A program made the position numbers and the translations under genes. Below, piece by piece: positions 45,664 through 57,786 of a stretch of DNA of 64,000 nucleotides. Source of the stretch: Filosporella fistucella (lineage: Eukaryota > Ascomycota > Leotiomycetes > Helotiales); assembly GCA_030077755.1 (NCBI GenBank), contig JAQJZZ010000014.1:1798001-1862000 (forward strand). Reading direction: 5' to 3'. The notes below the pieces were generated by a model that was not told the origin of the DNA, made no database searches, and was given only the letters and a program-made list of their open reading frames with translations. How positions within the stretch are numbered: the first letter of the stretch is position 1; each line of letters starts with the position of its first letter.

Positions 45664-48600
45664 ATGAGCACCCCAACACCACGACCAACGAGGTCGCGAT
45701 ATTCGAGTCCTTTCCCCCCTGTAACGCCTGCTCCGACGCACGAAAATGCAAATGGCATAATGGCAGGTTCTGAACGAAGATCAAATGCTGGGGAAGGCTG
45801 GAAAGAACCTCCTTTGCCTGCTCCTCGTCCAAGCTTCGCGGACGCGGGAATCGAGCGCCATGGGGTGGTTCAGAACATGGCGCCTCTGGGGCAACGGCCT
45901 AGTTTGAAAGTTCTGAAGCTTGCGCAAAAGCCGAACTTGGATGTGCTGGGACATACCGCAAGGAAATCAGGACCATCTTCAGCCTCGACTCCTGGCGAAT
46001 CTGTGGTGACCCCGGAACCTCAAAGCCAGCCTCCGAGAGAACGATCCGAGTCGATGTCCAAATCCAATGGGGTAGAAGAAGTGTTAGAGTCAGTGGCCGA
46101 AGCTCCCGTAGAGGCAGAGGAAGATGTACCGGTATTGGCAAAGCCGGAGCAGGATATAGTTCTGCAGGTAGAGGCAGAGGTTGAAGAGCTCCCTAAGTCT
46201 TCGCCGAAGACACCGCAACCAACAAGCCCATACACAACTTCAAGACCAAGCATTCCTCCTCAAAGTGCTGGGCAGTCGGTGTTTCCTGTGGAATCGCCTG
46301 TGGCAGTGGCAAACATTGCTCCTCCTCCCCCTCCCCCGACATTGACTCCGATGTTTTATCACCCTCCCATACCCCAGCCTACCCAACCCGCCTTGGGTCC
46401 TGATGGATTACCATTAATCAACCATGATTTCACCGATAGGGTCGTGGAGTCAGCGGTGCAAGATGCTTTGGATGCCTTGCGATGGCCAACAGCTTACGCT
46501 CTACGCACTTTATATGATGACAACAGAACCGACATCAATTACGTTCGTTTGATCGAGGCCATCTACTGGGGGTGGGCAACTAAAGAGCAGCATACAGAAT
46601 TCGCCGAAAGGCTCAGGAAGCGGAAACGGGAGGGCAAGAAAGGGCGGACAGGAGAATACTATTTCAATGGTGACGGTAGTGACCCGGCGCCGATGCGACC
46701 TTTGGCATCACTGATTCATACTTTACAACCTCCGCCGACCAAGGCATATCAAACACCTTATACTGCAATACCGCCTCGACCCAGCTCAGGAACCCCAGAT
46801 TTTGGAATGCGCTCTTCGTCGATGAACATGTCGTCGGCTCCCTTTTCAACCCCGCAAAGAGACCAAGATCATCATGCACACGTCGATAAGAGGCAAAGAA
46901 CAAACAGCTTCCAGCCTACCAACGGAGAAGTCAGCAGCAGCGGAAAGTCAGGTGATAAGACTGCAGATGGCGATGCAAGTGCTGATGGAAATGGGGTGAC
47001 AAAGGACACAACGCCAACCCCCGTATCATCAGTCCCTTTGCCAAACTCGCATCCTCCACCATCGTCTGCAAATGGAATACCACATCGCACGCCCAAGAAG
47101 ATGCGCTCTGGATCGTTGTCGAGTTCCTCATCACTTTCATCTGTTGATGAGACTCTTCTGGCTGCAGGAGCCTTTTCTCCCCCAGGAGGAATCAGTCGTC
47201 CTGTCTCTGGGCTTTCGGGGTCGGCGTTGGCGTCGCTTGGATTTCTTGGTGCCACGAGCAGGCCGAAAGGTTTCGTCTCGCCGTACGCCAGTGCCAGCAA
47301 TTTTGCAGCAGCAGCGTCAGCGTCCGCAAGCGAGAAGAACCCTGTAACTGTTACTGGCACTGGCACTGGCACTGGCAATCAGGCCGTGGCCGTCCCACCA
47401 ATCACGACACAAGCGAGTGAGCAGCCCAAACAATGCGCTTCCACTTCCACTTCCACTCCGATCAGCACCGCTTCTCCTTCTTCCCCTGTTAACATCAACG
47501 CTCCCGCCCAAAACACACTTGATGAGGACAACACCAACACCAAGATCGGCATCGACAACACTACCACCATAACCACCACATCGACCGACCCAGGAACGGC
47601 AGCAGCCACCATGGCGCCGGTTGCAACTGACGATTTAACTCCACCTCCATCATTTTCTTCTTCTTACATTCCTTCAGATTTGCCTGAACCGCAAGGCAAA
47701 GCTGCGAAGAAGGCGGCGGAGCTGCGCCAACTCGATCCAGAGGAGCCTCGAACACGTATGAAGCGCAAGGCAAAATCTATCACGACCAGCGCTGAGGTTT
47801 CCGAAAGTTTCGAGCGCCATCGTGTGCAAACCCAGGACGTCGAGTCCGCTTCAGATGTTGGGGAAGTTGTCGCCATTCCTCAAATCGTGGCTCCTCCCCC
47901 AGTGAAGCGTCAAAAACTTCGTCTTCTCAACAACAGAGGTCGGAACACACGACAGAGTAGCAACGTTCAGAACGATAATGATGATTCTGATCAACTCAGT
48001 TCTCCAACTGTGCTTGATTTTCGCCCAGATCTTGCACCAGGATCTGTTAATTCCTCACGTGCTGGCACTCCAGCCACGCGAACCACAGGGCGAAAGACCA
48101 AGGCTGCGGGCTCAGGTTTACGTGTCAAGACATCGTAAGTCATAAGTTTTCTGAATGCAGAAGTGTTATTTCATCGTCCGAATCAAGTTTTGCATCAAGG
48201 ATTATGCATTCCGACGACCTCCCTGTGCTCTATCGCAATGTTGCGTGGATCGATTTGTTGTACTGCCTACGGTTGTCGCACCATGCGACCGGGCTGCTTA
48301 AATGCCAATTTTGTCTTCTTTGATTGCGTTTTATTGCGAGTGAGCGTGATCTTTTTATATACGTATATGCTAATCAGTCATTTCCTTTCTAGGCCGATCA
48401 AAAAGAAAGGAGGAACTTCTGCTGGCTTGACCAGAGAAAACGATCGTGGTGCAAAAAGCCCAACAACCAACGGCCCCACCGGTCCTATGGTAAGACTCCC
48501 CATTTTCCGCTGCATCAACTCGATTATTGTATCACACGATATCTTCGTGCTCATTCTGCTTCTTGCCCGGCCAAAATCACGATGGATTTTGCATTTGATG

Positions 48601-50336
48601 ATCATAAGTTTGATTCATCACCTTGCGTCCAAATTTGCAAACGGCTGGACGGCAATCTCTGCATTCCGCCCTTACCGAACAGACCAACCATGCAATCCCC
48701 ACAACACCCACCAAATTGCCACCTAATTCACAATTCCCCTCTATCCCTATCATCACCTGGGGTCTAAATTAAATTGCTCTGCTGACGCACGATGCTAATA
48801 CAGGAACTACCGGAAAACAATGATTTTTGTACTGCTTGCGGAGGCGGCGGCGAGCTTCTCTGTTGCGACGGTTGTGTTAGATCATTTCATTTTAAATGCG
48901 TTGATCCACCGATCGGGGAAGGCCTTGAGCCGATGCCAGACGATTGGTATTGTAACTCATGCCAAATGTCGAAGTTCGAACCCGATAGGGGTACAGAGTA
49001 CGAAGTTCCTGGAATTTTTGGGAAACTCGTATGGAACTTGGATTCGAGAAATCCTCGTTCCTTTCAGTTACCAAGAGCGATTCGGGAGACATTTCAGGAC
49101 GTTTTGACTGGGCCAGATGGAGAATACGAGGAACCTCCAAAAGACAAAGATAAGGATAAAGAGAAGAAGTAGGTCTTCCTCAATCACTGAGCAATGAAGT
49201 GTGACGCTAATGGGCCTCGAGAGACAAAAAGGGCTATGAAGAACCTCCAGACTATTTCAGGAAGAAGGATATCAAAGGAAAGCCTGTTCTTTGTCATTAC
49301 TGCGCGGAAGAAGCCTCAGCCCCAGACAGATCAATCATTCAATGTGGATACTGTGGACTGTGGTGGCACTTGGACTGTTGTCCAAATCCTTTAGCAAAGG
49401 AACCGACTACAAGCAAGCCGTGGCGATGCCCAGTTCATGTGGAAGATCTTCTTGCGGAGTTACCTGCCTTGCTCGGTCCTGCTCATCGTTGGCGGAGACT
49501 GAGAGAAGCAGCGGTTGTCAAGCCCTCAATCTCCCGAGGATTCAAAAATAACGGTTTCATTGAAGTCGAACTCAGCCCTGAAGAGCCCGAGGAGAACAGC
49601 GGGTTCTTCATTCAGCGAGAGTTCGGCCGTGTTTACAAACTGTCAGAGGAGAGCATTAGGTTAGATTTTCTGCAGAAGTAAGCCTATAATTTTCCTGCAG
49701 GTAACAAAACTAATATATCACAGGGTCCGGGAATCTAAGGAGGAACGCCGAAAATTTCGTCCCGAAGTACCTCAAAATCAAATCAAAAATACCCCAATGC
49801 CTCGCTTGCCTGGGTTCAAAACATGGGATCAACGTTCACTCGAGGAGCAGCAAGCAGCCCTCAATATTGCAGCTGTAGCGGTTGGAGTTCCAACGAATTC
49901 TCTGATTACTTTGATTGACGCACTCATTGTAAGTCCACCCCTGATGAAACATGCCGTGACGTAATTAGTGTCGGACCAAACTAACGAGTTACAAAAATAG
50001 GATGAAGCCTCGCCTACTGTCCTCGCAATGATGGCCAAGGGGGATGCCTCAAAAATAAGTCGCGGTAATCTAAGCAAAAGCGAGAAGAGAAGCTTGAGAT
50101 TTTTATCCGCCATGATAGAGGAGAAGCTCAATTCTTGTGGCAATGATGATGAACCGGGAGAAATGGATGAAGTTGATGAACAACCGAATAATATCACTAC
50201 GCCGTCTCTCATCGCACAAGAAAGCCCGGAGTCCGAAATCGCGAAAGTTACCACACCAGAAGCCTCAGAAGAGACGAGCAAAGGTACAACGAATGGTCCT
50301 ATCAAGGAGACAGAGGATACAGAGATGATTTTGTGA
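45664..50336 (+). CDS. RCO1: Rpd3S histone-deacetylase complex PHD subunit Rco1
   Basis: Six exons, 45664-48134, 48393-48489, 48804-49168, 49222-49677, 49724-49928 and 50001-50336, give about 1309 residues. The first 820 residues are disordered and Pro/Ser/Thr-rich with short TG- and N/T-rich runs. PHD finger 1 (about 862-912) has CTACGGGGELLCCDGC...HFKC...WYCNSC. PHD finger 2 (about 1000-1050) has CHYC...CGYCGLWWHLDCC...WRCPVH and appears only after intron 3 is removed. The order PHD1, spacer with FGKLVWNLDSRNPRSFQLP, then PHD2 is that of Rco1, which with Eaf3 directs Rpd3S to H3K36-methylated nucleosomes and deacetylates transcribed chromatin. The first two introns are long for this window (258 and 314 nt). 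The frame extends upstream to a GTG, but the ATG at 45664 is the sensible start. Confidence 0.92.
47346..47376. repeat. in-frame TGGCAC/GGCACT hexamer run inside RCO1
   Basis: Tandem ACTGGC units encode a Thr-Gly dipeptide run in the disordered part of Rco1. Being in frame (6-bp units), length changes would not break the protein. Nearby CTTCCA units encode Thr-Ser repeats. Confidence 0.7.
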
Positions 50337-51838
50337 GCATGTTCATCAGCTTACCTCTGCTCGATGCACTCTGGTGAGGTCCTCCGAGGCAGATCAATAA
50401 TTCCTCGAATCCTGGGAACGACAATCCTCATCAGATTGCCAATGCTTGGCACTGACATCCTCCACACGTGACTCGACCTGTTCTGAATCACCTCATACTT
50501 ACCTAGCTGCCGCTCAGCACACCCACCCAAATTTCTTTTCACCTGTTTGGTCTACATTCTCATACATGCATACATCGCCCTCGAAAGGCGGGAGGAATCG
50601 TCTGTAACATAACTATCATATTTGTCGTTTGGCGTTTCGGAGGAGACTGGATACCAGTTATTGCATAATGCTTTATTGTGTACAAGCTTTCATGTTAGAG
50701 AGACAGAAAGCAGATTGTCGTAGAGGTATCATATTGCTCAGATGCTGCTAGCACTCGGGTGCTAAATAGTGCAGGTAGCTGAATCCAGAGAGGTCGGAGA
50801 GAGAGTTGTGCTGAGACATGCATGCGTGACTTTGTGCTTGTGCGTACATTTGATCAAGTGGGATGTGGAGGTGTGGCACTCCGACTTGGTGACCCTGATA
50901 TTCTTATCTTGCGTGGCATGGACTCGCCTCTCCATCCTCGAGTGACAAACCCCGCGTCGCAAGTTACTTTCCTTTCGGCCAGCTTCTGCAGCCAAGAGGA
51001 ATCTTGATCTGCACGTGAACTTCAGCACCTCACAGGATTCATATTATGCTCGCTACTCAGATCTATAGGTGATCGGTATGTATGTGGGAAGGAATTGATC
51101 ATCTCGTACAAGCACGGAATATTGCTTTGTCTCTACCTAGTGCTTCGTAGTATACTGCAAGTCACGAGACAACAAAAGCAAGGTAGCAAATGAGATCAGG
51201 GCGATTTTTCCTGTCGAGGCTTGGCTAATCACAATCAAGAAAACCAACAGGAACGTAAACTTTGTTACGCAATACTGATAGCTGAGCCCACTGTTAGAAA
51301 TTGCGATAGGTAAACTTATCCTTCATAACGAGAAATCATCGGTTAACGGGATATTTACTTGTTAACGTGCATGAAGGCACAGTTTTCACATGTGATCGGA
51401 CATGTGGCAGCTTTCGTCTCAGAGAACAGGAACTCTCCACCAGACCTCCAAATCCCTTTGGGTTTAATCGTCTCGAGTGACTTGCTTGATGTATCACTAG
51501 AACTAATCCGGAGAGTAAGGAAGAGATCATAAATCTTCAATTGCTAAAGTAGTACCGCTTCATCAACTATCAACAGCAAGCCCGTCCCCTCAATCTCCAC
51601 TTTTGGTATCATATCCAGCGCTTCCATTCTCCCACCACCAAACTATCCTACAGCCCAGCCAAAACAGGCCGACTGCCTTTGCTTGCTCTCTGGGTATTAC
51701 TCTTTCCTATGACGCGCAATATAGAGACAGAAATGACGATATACCACGCGCTTTTCATACACAAACAAATGTACCGCCCAGTATTCCTCCCGGCACCTTT
51801 CCTAAAATATCCAGATGAATTCAACCAGTTTTCTCCCA
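50337..51838. other. convergent 3' region, RCO1 / PDS5
   Basis: 1.5 kb between two convergent genes. Frames are short and domain-less. AT-rich over 51000-51400. No RNA gene was recognised. Confidence 0.5.
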
Positions 51839-54800
51839 TTATTCAGACTCGTCGACGTCGAGAATACCTTTTGCTTTCCCTTTTCCCTTTCCCTTCTTTG
51901 GCGCCGGCTTCGAAATAGGTGCTTTTGCCTTGGCGTTAGTTTTCACAGCTGGTGATTTAGCTTTGACTTTTGGTGTTGATTTTGCTTTGGTGACACGAGA
52001 TGAAGCGACGCGTGAAGGTTTAGCTGGGCTTTTCTTTGTGGCTGACCTTGAAGCTCGCTTCCCGTTGGTCACTGGTGGTGGAGTCTCAATCTCAGCTTCT
52101 TGGTCTTCTTCCTCATCGGGCTCTTCCCCTTCTACCTCTGGTGCAGGTGATAGTGAAGAATCGTGTTCTTCGACGGCTGGTTCAGCAGACTGCTCAGGCG
52201 GCGGACTCGATTTCTTTTCTTCCCCTTCATCAGCTGGGGCCTCGGAAAGTGCGTCAGAGTCATCGGCTTGTGGGGAACCAGCTTCATTGTCCTCGGCGTC
52301 CTCAGCCTCCCCTCCTTCGATATATTCCCACGATGCAACACCATCCCACATCTCTTCATCGTCCATGTCAGAATCTCTATCCGCATAACTTTTTCTCGCG
52401 CTTGCACCTCGACCGCTCTTTCTTCTCTCTGCCGATAAGGCTGCTGGTGTGCTAATCGATTTCTGCTTTTTGGGTTTCGGAGTTTTCTTTTCCTTGGCTG
52501 GTCTCTCCTTTTTGGCAACAGCTGCCTTCGAGACTCGAGGCTTTGGTTCCGCCTTAACTCTCTTTACAGGTCGCGAGCCTTCATCTCTATCGCCAGACTT
52601 GCGCTTATGGGTCTATGGCTTGTTAGCAAAAGCGAGTCGATTTACGTCAAATTACGAACCTTCTTCTTGTCAGCAGTTCTGACCAATTGCTCAAGCAGAT
52701 GATCCATTTCGTCGGGCAAATAATTCTTCTCGGCGATCTCCTGTGCGACTTCATGGCTGGGTAGAGCAGCAAACAACCCAGCTGGCAGGGGGACTTTGGA
52801 TGGCCAGGACTGCATGCTCCATCCTTTCTTCTCCTCCCAATTCTTCACCAATACTTGTGTGAGGTCACTCAGAATATAGACATTGTCCGCATCGACTCCA
52901 GGGACTGCATCACGGACTTGCTTGACACGCTGTGCGCCTTTGTATATCATAGGAAGATTTTCTTCTGTGGCAACAGTCGAAAGATAGTACACAATGTATC
53001 GCGCAATATCAACCAACTCATCTGGTTCGGCACTGAAATCAGGATGATGCGCAAGAAGATGAATCAGTCGGGGAAGAATCCCTTCAAAGATTAGATCCTT
53101 CTTGGTGTGGTATATCTTAACACGAGAACGGATCCAGGTCATAATTGAGCTGCGGAAATCCTGCAATGGTTCAAATGCGGTGAGAAAAATGATGGCGAAG
53201 AATCGTGGCGATAGCTTTTCTTTAACAATATACTTCTGTAACTTTTCAACGAAACCGCGTCGAACTTGCGGCAATGGATCTTGAGTGACCCAGGACAGGC
53301 GATTGAAATCTGTGGGCGAAAAGAGAGTATCAAACATTTTGAGCTTGCATAATTTCAGCATTTGCTGAGCTGCAAATAGGCGCAGCCGTGACTTGTGGTG
53401 TCTTGGGGTATTCTTATCTTTTGAAAGTTCGCCGTCGTTGAATATTAAGATGTTAAGCAGCCTGAAAACGGGCTTGGACAAACTCTTTGCAGTTTCAGCG
53501 TCATCAATAACCCGAAGACGATTAACAAGTATTCTGATGGCCCAACATTTAGCCTCGCATTCCTCGTCGACAGAACCGTCAGGTTGCCATTCAGGATCGT
53601 CGTCTGTCTGTGGCGTTCTAACCTGGAGAAGAATTTGCTGAGTTGTGATATCGATGATTTCATCGTTATAATCCTCTATCAGCTTACTGTCGAGCAGTAT
53701 TACTTGAGTGATTGTAGCCAGCTTTGAAAGAAAATGTTCATCTCCATACTTCCAATCCGTCATTGACTTGTCAAGAAGATCCTTCAAATGCATCTCTTTC
53801 CGCTCCGAGCCAGCTAATATGTTTACTGCATACTTAGCTGCTTTAGCTGGTGTTCCGAATAAAGCAAAATTGGTCAATGTTTGAACAAACTTGCGATCAG
53901 TCGGGAGCTTATTTCCTCCATCTGCAGCATAAGATGCAAGAGCTTTCAGAGTATCAACGCTTCTAGGGCCATTTGACTTTGTTTTCGAAGGCGCCTGCTC
54001 TTCTAGAGCTTTGCAGAGCTCTTTCACGCTTGCAGAAAAGATTTCCGGGTGCTTCTCTGAGATTTCTCTCATGATGCTATTTGCCGTTGCCCCAAAGCCA
54101 TGCTCATCCGTTCTCGAGTACTGCAAAAATATGGGCTGGTGGCTGCGATTGTAAACGAGACATGCAGAACGGTAGATAATAGGCATGAAGTTATCGAGAA
54201 GTCCAGCAGGCATTCCTGGTGCGTCACCCACCCTTTTCTTAAACTCTTTGATAGCCTTATATACGGTGCTAAAATCGTTCTCAGGGCCCATTGCAAATCG
54301 CAAAAGTTGATAAGACCGCCGGTCGTGATGCTTGGCATACTTGAGTAAATCTTGCTTCACTCTCAAAGGATCCGGCAGCAGTTTAGCAAACCATTCGACT
54401 GCTTGATCAAGCTTCAATTTAATGTCCTTCGCATCCGAATCGATCACGCCGGCATTGAAATCTTCGCATCGTTTTAGGAAATTCTCGAGAACTTTGGAAT
54501 AAACAGTCTGTCTAGCGTGCATGGCAAAGAACGCCTTTTTTGCCTTCAAGTCGAGTGAGTTCACAAAGAGTAAGATGCGCTCTGTGCGGATCTTGTCTGG
54601 GTCGAAAGGTCCATCGCCATTGCTGTGAGCCTGAGAATCGCCATTGGCAGTTTTGCTCTTTCCCTTTATGGAAGGATAATTAAGAGGAATGAGTTGCTCA
54701 TACAATACTTGGTCCAGAAGGACATTGAGTTCGAGATCATTGGCATAAAAGGCCTCCAAGACCTTCGAAGGGATTGCCCCAAGCGCTTCAATTACACTTT

Positions 54801-56518
54801 CATTGCCATCAGCTATTTCGCATACAGCAGCACCCCAAAGTTTTGCCGTGGTGGTCATAGCCTCAACTCGCACAAAGTGCCGCCGATCTCGACATCGGTC
54901 TGCTAAACTTCCAAGGACTGAATTCGACTTTGTGAAACTACCATGAGGGGCAATCTTGGCCATTATGTCGCGTAGATTGAAGCCTGCAACTGCTTTCACG
55001 GCTGCAAGTCTCACCTTGTCGTCGGCATCATTCAATTTCTCAGCTAATCCTGCTACCAATGATTTCCCCTCCTCGCGGCTCAAACCGATTCCTCCAGCTG
55101 ATGTAACAAGAATTCGGCCAATAGCTGTAGTCCATCCCGAGCGGATTACAGGCGATTTGTCTAATTTCCTTCCCATGAAGCTGTGGTAGACGCTGGAATG
55201 AGTTTGAGCAAAAGATTGGGGTGATATCGGAGTTGTCAGGATACTATTTGATGTAAGCCCTTGAGGATAATCTTCAAGCCTGAGAGGTGGGTATGCAGCT
55301 GAATCCATGATTGGGGATGGAGGAGGCCCGGAAGCTCCGATACCAGACACTATATCACCAAGCGTTTGGGTAGCTAGCAATCTCAATTGAACGTTCTCTG
55401 CTGATAACTCGGCTTCTAGTTGAGGGATCACGTTTTGCAGGACTGGCGGAGATGCACGCCAAAGCTCCCGTAAAAGTCTGTGTGCCTTTTCAAGCTCTTT
55501 AACATCCGCTTCTGTTGGCCCAATTGGCGTCTCATCGTCATCATCAGAGTCATCTTCATCACTCATCCTTCGGTGACCGTTAGACTTTGAGTTGCCAGCA
55601 CTGACATCCATTATAACCTCGTTGAAGTATTGGCTGACATAGCGCGCCATCTTCTCTGGGCACGCATTGCAGATAGTTTTGGCCATATTGTATGCCTCTG
55701 GCCATTCCTTCAAAACCAAGGTTGATTGCTTTTCATCTTGGTCTTTTTTATTCCTTCCAATTTCCGGCACGGATGCTCGAAGAAATTGAGCCATGATCAC
55801 ATCGACAACGTCTGGAGGGAGTCCCTGCGCTTCGTCCACCAAAGTGACAAGAATCTGCGTCATATGGTATTCCACATCTTTTGCGATCTGTTCACCAGTA
55901 GAGGCTTTGGAGGAACCGGAGATAATGTCGAAAAAGGAGCTGAATACATGGAGGAGTAATGCTTCGGAGTTTTGCATATCAGTAAGCAAAACGATGCTTT
56001 TGACTTCGGCGAGGGATACCAGCACATATTTATGCTGCGTGTTGTAGGCATGTGAGGGATCTGAAAGCGCGGGTAGAATTCCTGTTACAAAGAGTGTAAA
56101 AATATCCTGGTAACAGTTAGAGCTATTCACAGCTATTCACAGCCAATGGCATAGTGAAAGTTGACTACACCAAATATGCTATTTCTCATACCTTTAGCTG
56201 AGTCGGGGTAAATGGCGCATCTGGAGCGCATATCTTCAATACATCCACTAAACAACAAGCTGTGAATGCGCGCACTCCTTTGTCCTTATGGCCCAAGAGA
56301 TTCTGCCCCGCGAGTTCTTTTGCCACTCCCGTCAATGAATCCTTATCTACTTCCTCCTGGTCCATCTCCCGTAACTCATTTGAAAGCTTGTCGAGTCTGC
56401 GCAATAGTTCTCCAGTCGCAATTGGTTTCCCGGCGCGCCATGATAGCGGTTCATTGAATGTCAGACCTCCCAGCTGCGGTTCCTCTGGGACAATGCCCGC
56501 ACCGCGGCGCGGAGCCAT
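51839..56518 (-). CDS. PDS5: sister-chromatid cohesion factor Pds5
   Basis: Three exons, 56518-56192, 56106-52660 and 52612-51839, give about 1515 residues, the size of Pds5/Spo76 in filamentous fungi. The N-terminus has WRAGKPIATGELLRRLDKLSNEL and VRAFTACCLVDVLKICAPDAPFT, the conserved Pds5 opening. The large middle exon is an all-helical HEAT-repeat array (for example DDKVRLAAVKAVAGF and DRCRDRRHFVRVEAM), with PDPLRVKQDLLKYAKHHDRRSYQLLRFAM in the core. The final exon is a disordered Lys/Glu/Ser tail with KGKGKGKAKG. Pds5 binds the cohesin kleisin and Wapl/Eco1 to maintain or release cohesin. The last intron (47 nt) uses a GTTCGT donor, with a TGCTAAC branch point and CATAG acceptor. Intron 1 carries a small direct repeat (AGCTATTCAC twice). 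Confidence 0.94.
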
Positions 56519-57786
56519 TTTCGAATTAGACCTCCAGTCGCGTAGTAGAGAGCTTCAAGTAAGTATTTTCTAGGTAGATTTCAGGTCGTGGAAAATTCGT
56601 TGTTTGGAAGAGTATTGTGGTGGCTGGATTCGTGGTGTTGAGGAGTAATCTATCGCGTGTCACACAAAAGCGCGTCTATCAAGCTGTATGGAGAACCGCG
56701 CTAGCCAACTTCACATTGACTTGTGCCTCGCAACCTCAAATTTCTTTACATTCGACCCTGCCTGAAAGAAGTATTCGAGTTCATGAGATGCCAATTATGC
56801 TTGATACACTGACATTCTATGTTTAATACGATGAGTCGTCAATATTTGGATAAGTGCCCATATAGTCAAGTTCAATTTTTAAGGATTTCTTGCTAAGCAG
56901 TGCCACTGATATTCTTCCTACATTGTTATTCTCAAGAGTGGAGGGGAATCTGATGAGAACCTTTTGCTTTGTTGCTACTTGAAGTTTTATATAATATTGA
57001 GGTGACTGAATCCTAACAAAACCATTTGTGTGGCGGTAGTTGGCTTGGATGGCACAACAAGGTTATCTTGACCACCTAGTTAGGGAGCACATCTCCTCAA
57101 CTCGCAATCAAATTCCGGTTGCTCTTTGGTCTTTGCGCTTTTATACTGTCCTTAAAACATCGAAATTAGACGTTTCCTGGGTTCTATATTTTGTCTGCCC
57201 CAATTTGCCTTACATACGAGTCATCTTCCTTTAAACCCACGATCTGATGACATTATGCCAGCTTATCCGGTAAGTACAATTTGAACGAGTAGTTATGGCA
57301 AGACTTGTTCGAATTCATATATTGAATTAATCTATCGCTATAATTCTATTGTTGCTTCATACAATAATCCTAAGTCTACATGGTTCTCATCCTCTCGGAT
57401 TCTCTGTTAATTCGAGTCGTAGAGACTCTTCTCAAGTTTATTCGACCTTGGTATTGCTACTCTACAGTGAATTACTAAGTGCTCCGATTACCGGAGACAT
57501 TGGCAGGCAAGTACGACGGACGCTATCAGGCAGGATAAATTCTATTTCGTAGCACTTTTTCTACCAATTGTTATTTTCGTATCGGATATCAAAGGCTGTC
57601 AACAAAGCCACCAACATTACAATCCCAACCTCTTACCGAACAACGTTCTTTCCTATCAACAACTGCTTCTATCACCAGGTCTAATACATTTGCACGTTCT
57701 CCTGCTTCAGGAAGCGCAATTGTCAAATCGCAATCGCATAGCTACATAGATCGGTATTTGTTGCTCCATCACAAAGCGAATTCAGT
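56519..57786. other. divergent promoter region, PDS5 / WSC protein
   Basis: 1.3 kb between two divergently transcribed genes, AT-rich, holding both promoters. Plus-strand frames of 65-70 codons (56617, 57040, 57349) show no domain. Confidence 0.5.

Noticed and set aside
45301..45741. Minus frame antisense to the RCO1 start
   Set aside because: No domain, and it overlaps a well-supported gene; Arg/Trp-rich composition reflects the opposite strand.
46872..47378. Minus frame of 168 codons within RCO1 exon 1
   Set aside because: A shadow of the low-complexity coding strand (Val/Pro repeats).
48163..48726. Plus frame of 187 codons inside RCO1
   Set aside because: It spans two introns and one exon in another frame; conserved PHD sequence shows the region is spliced.
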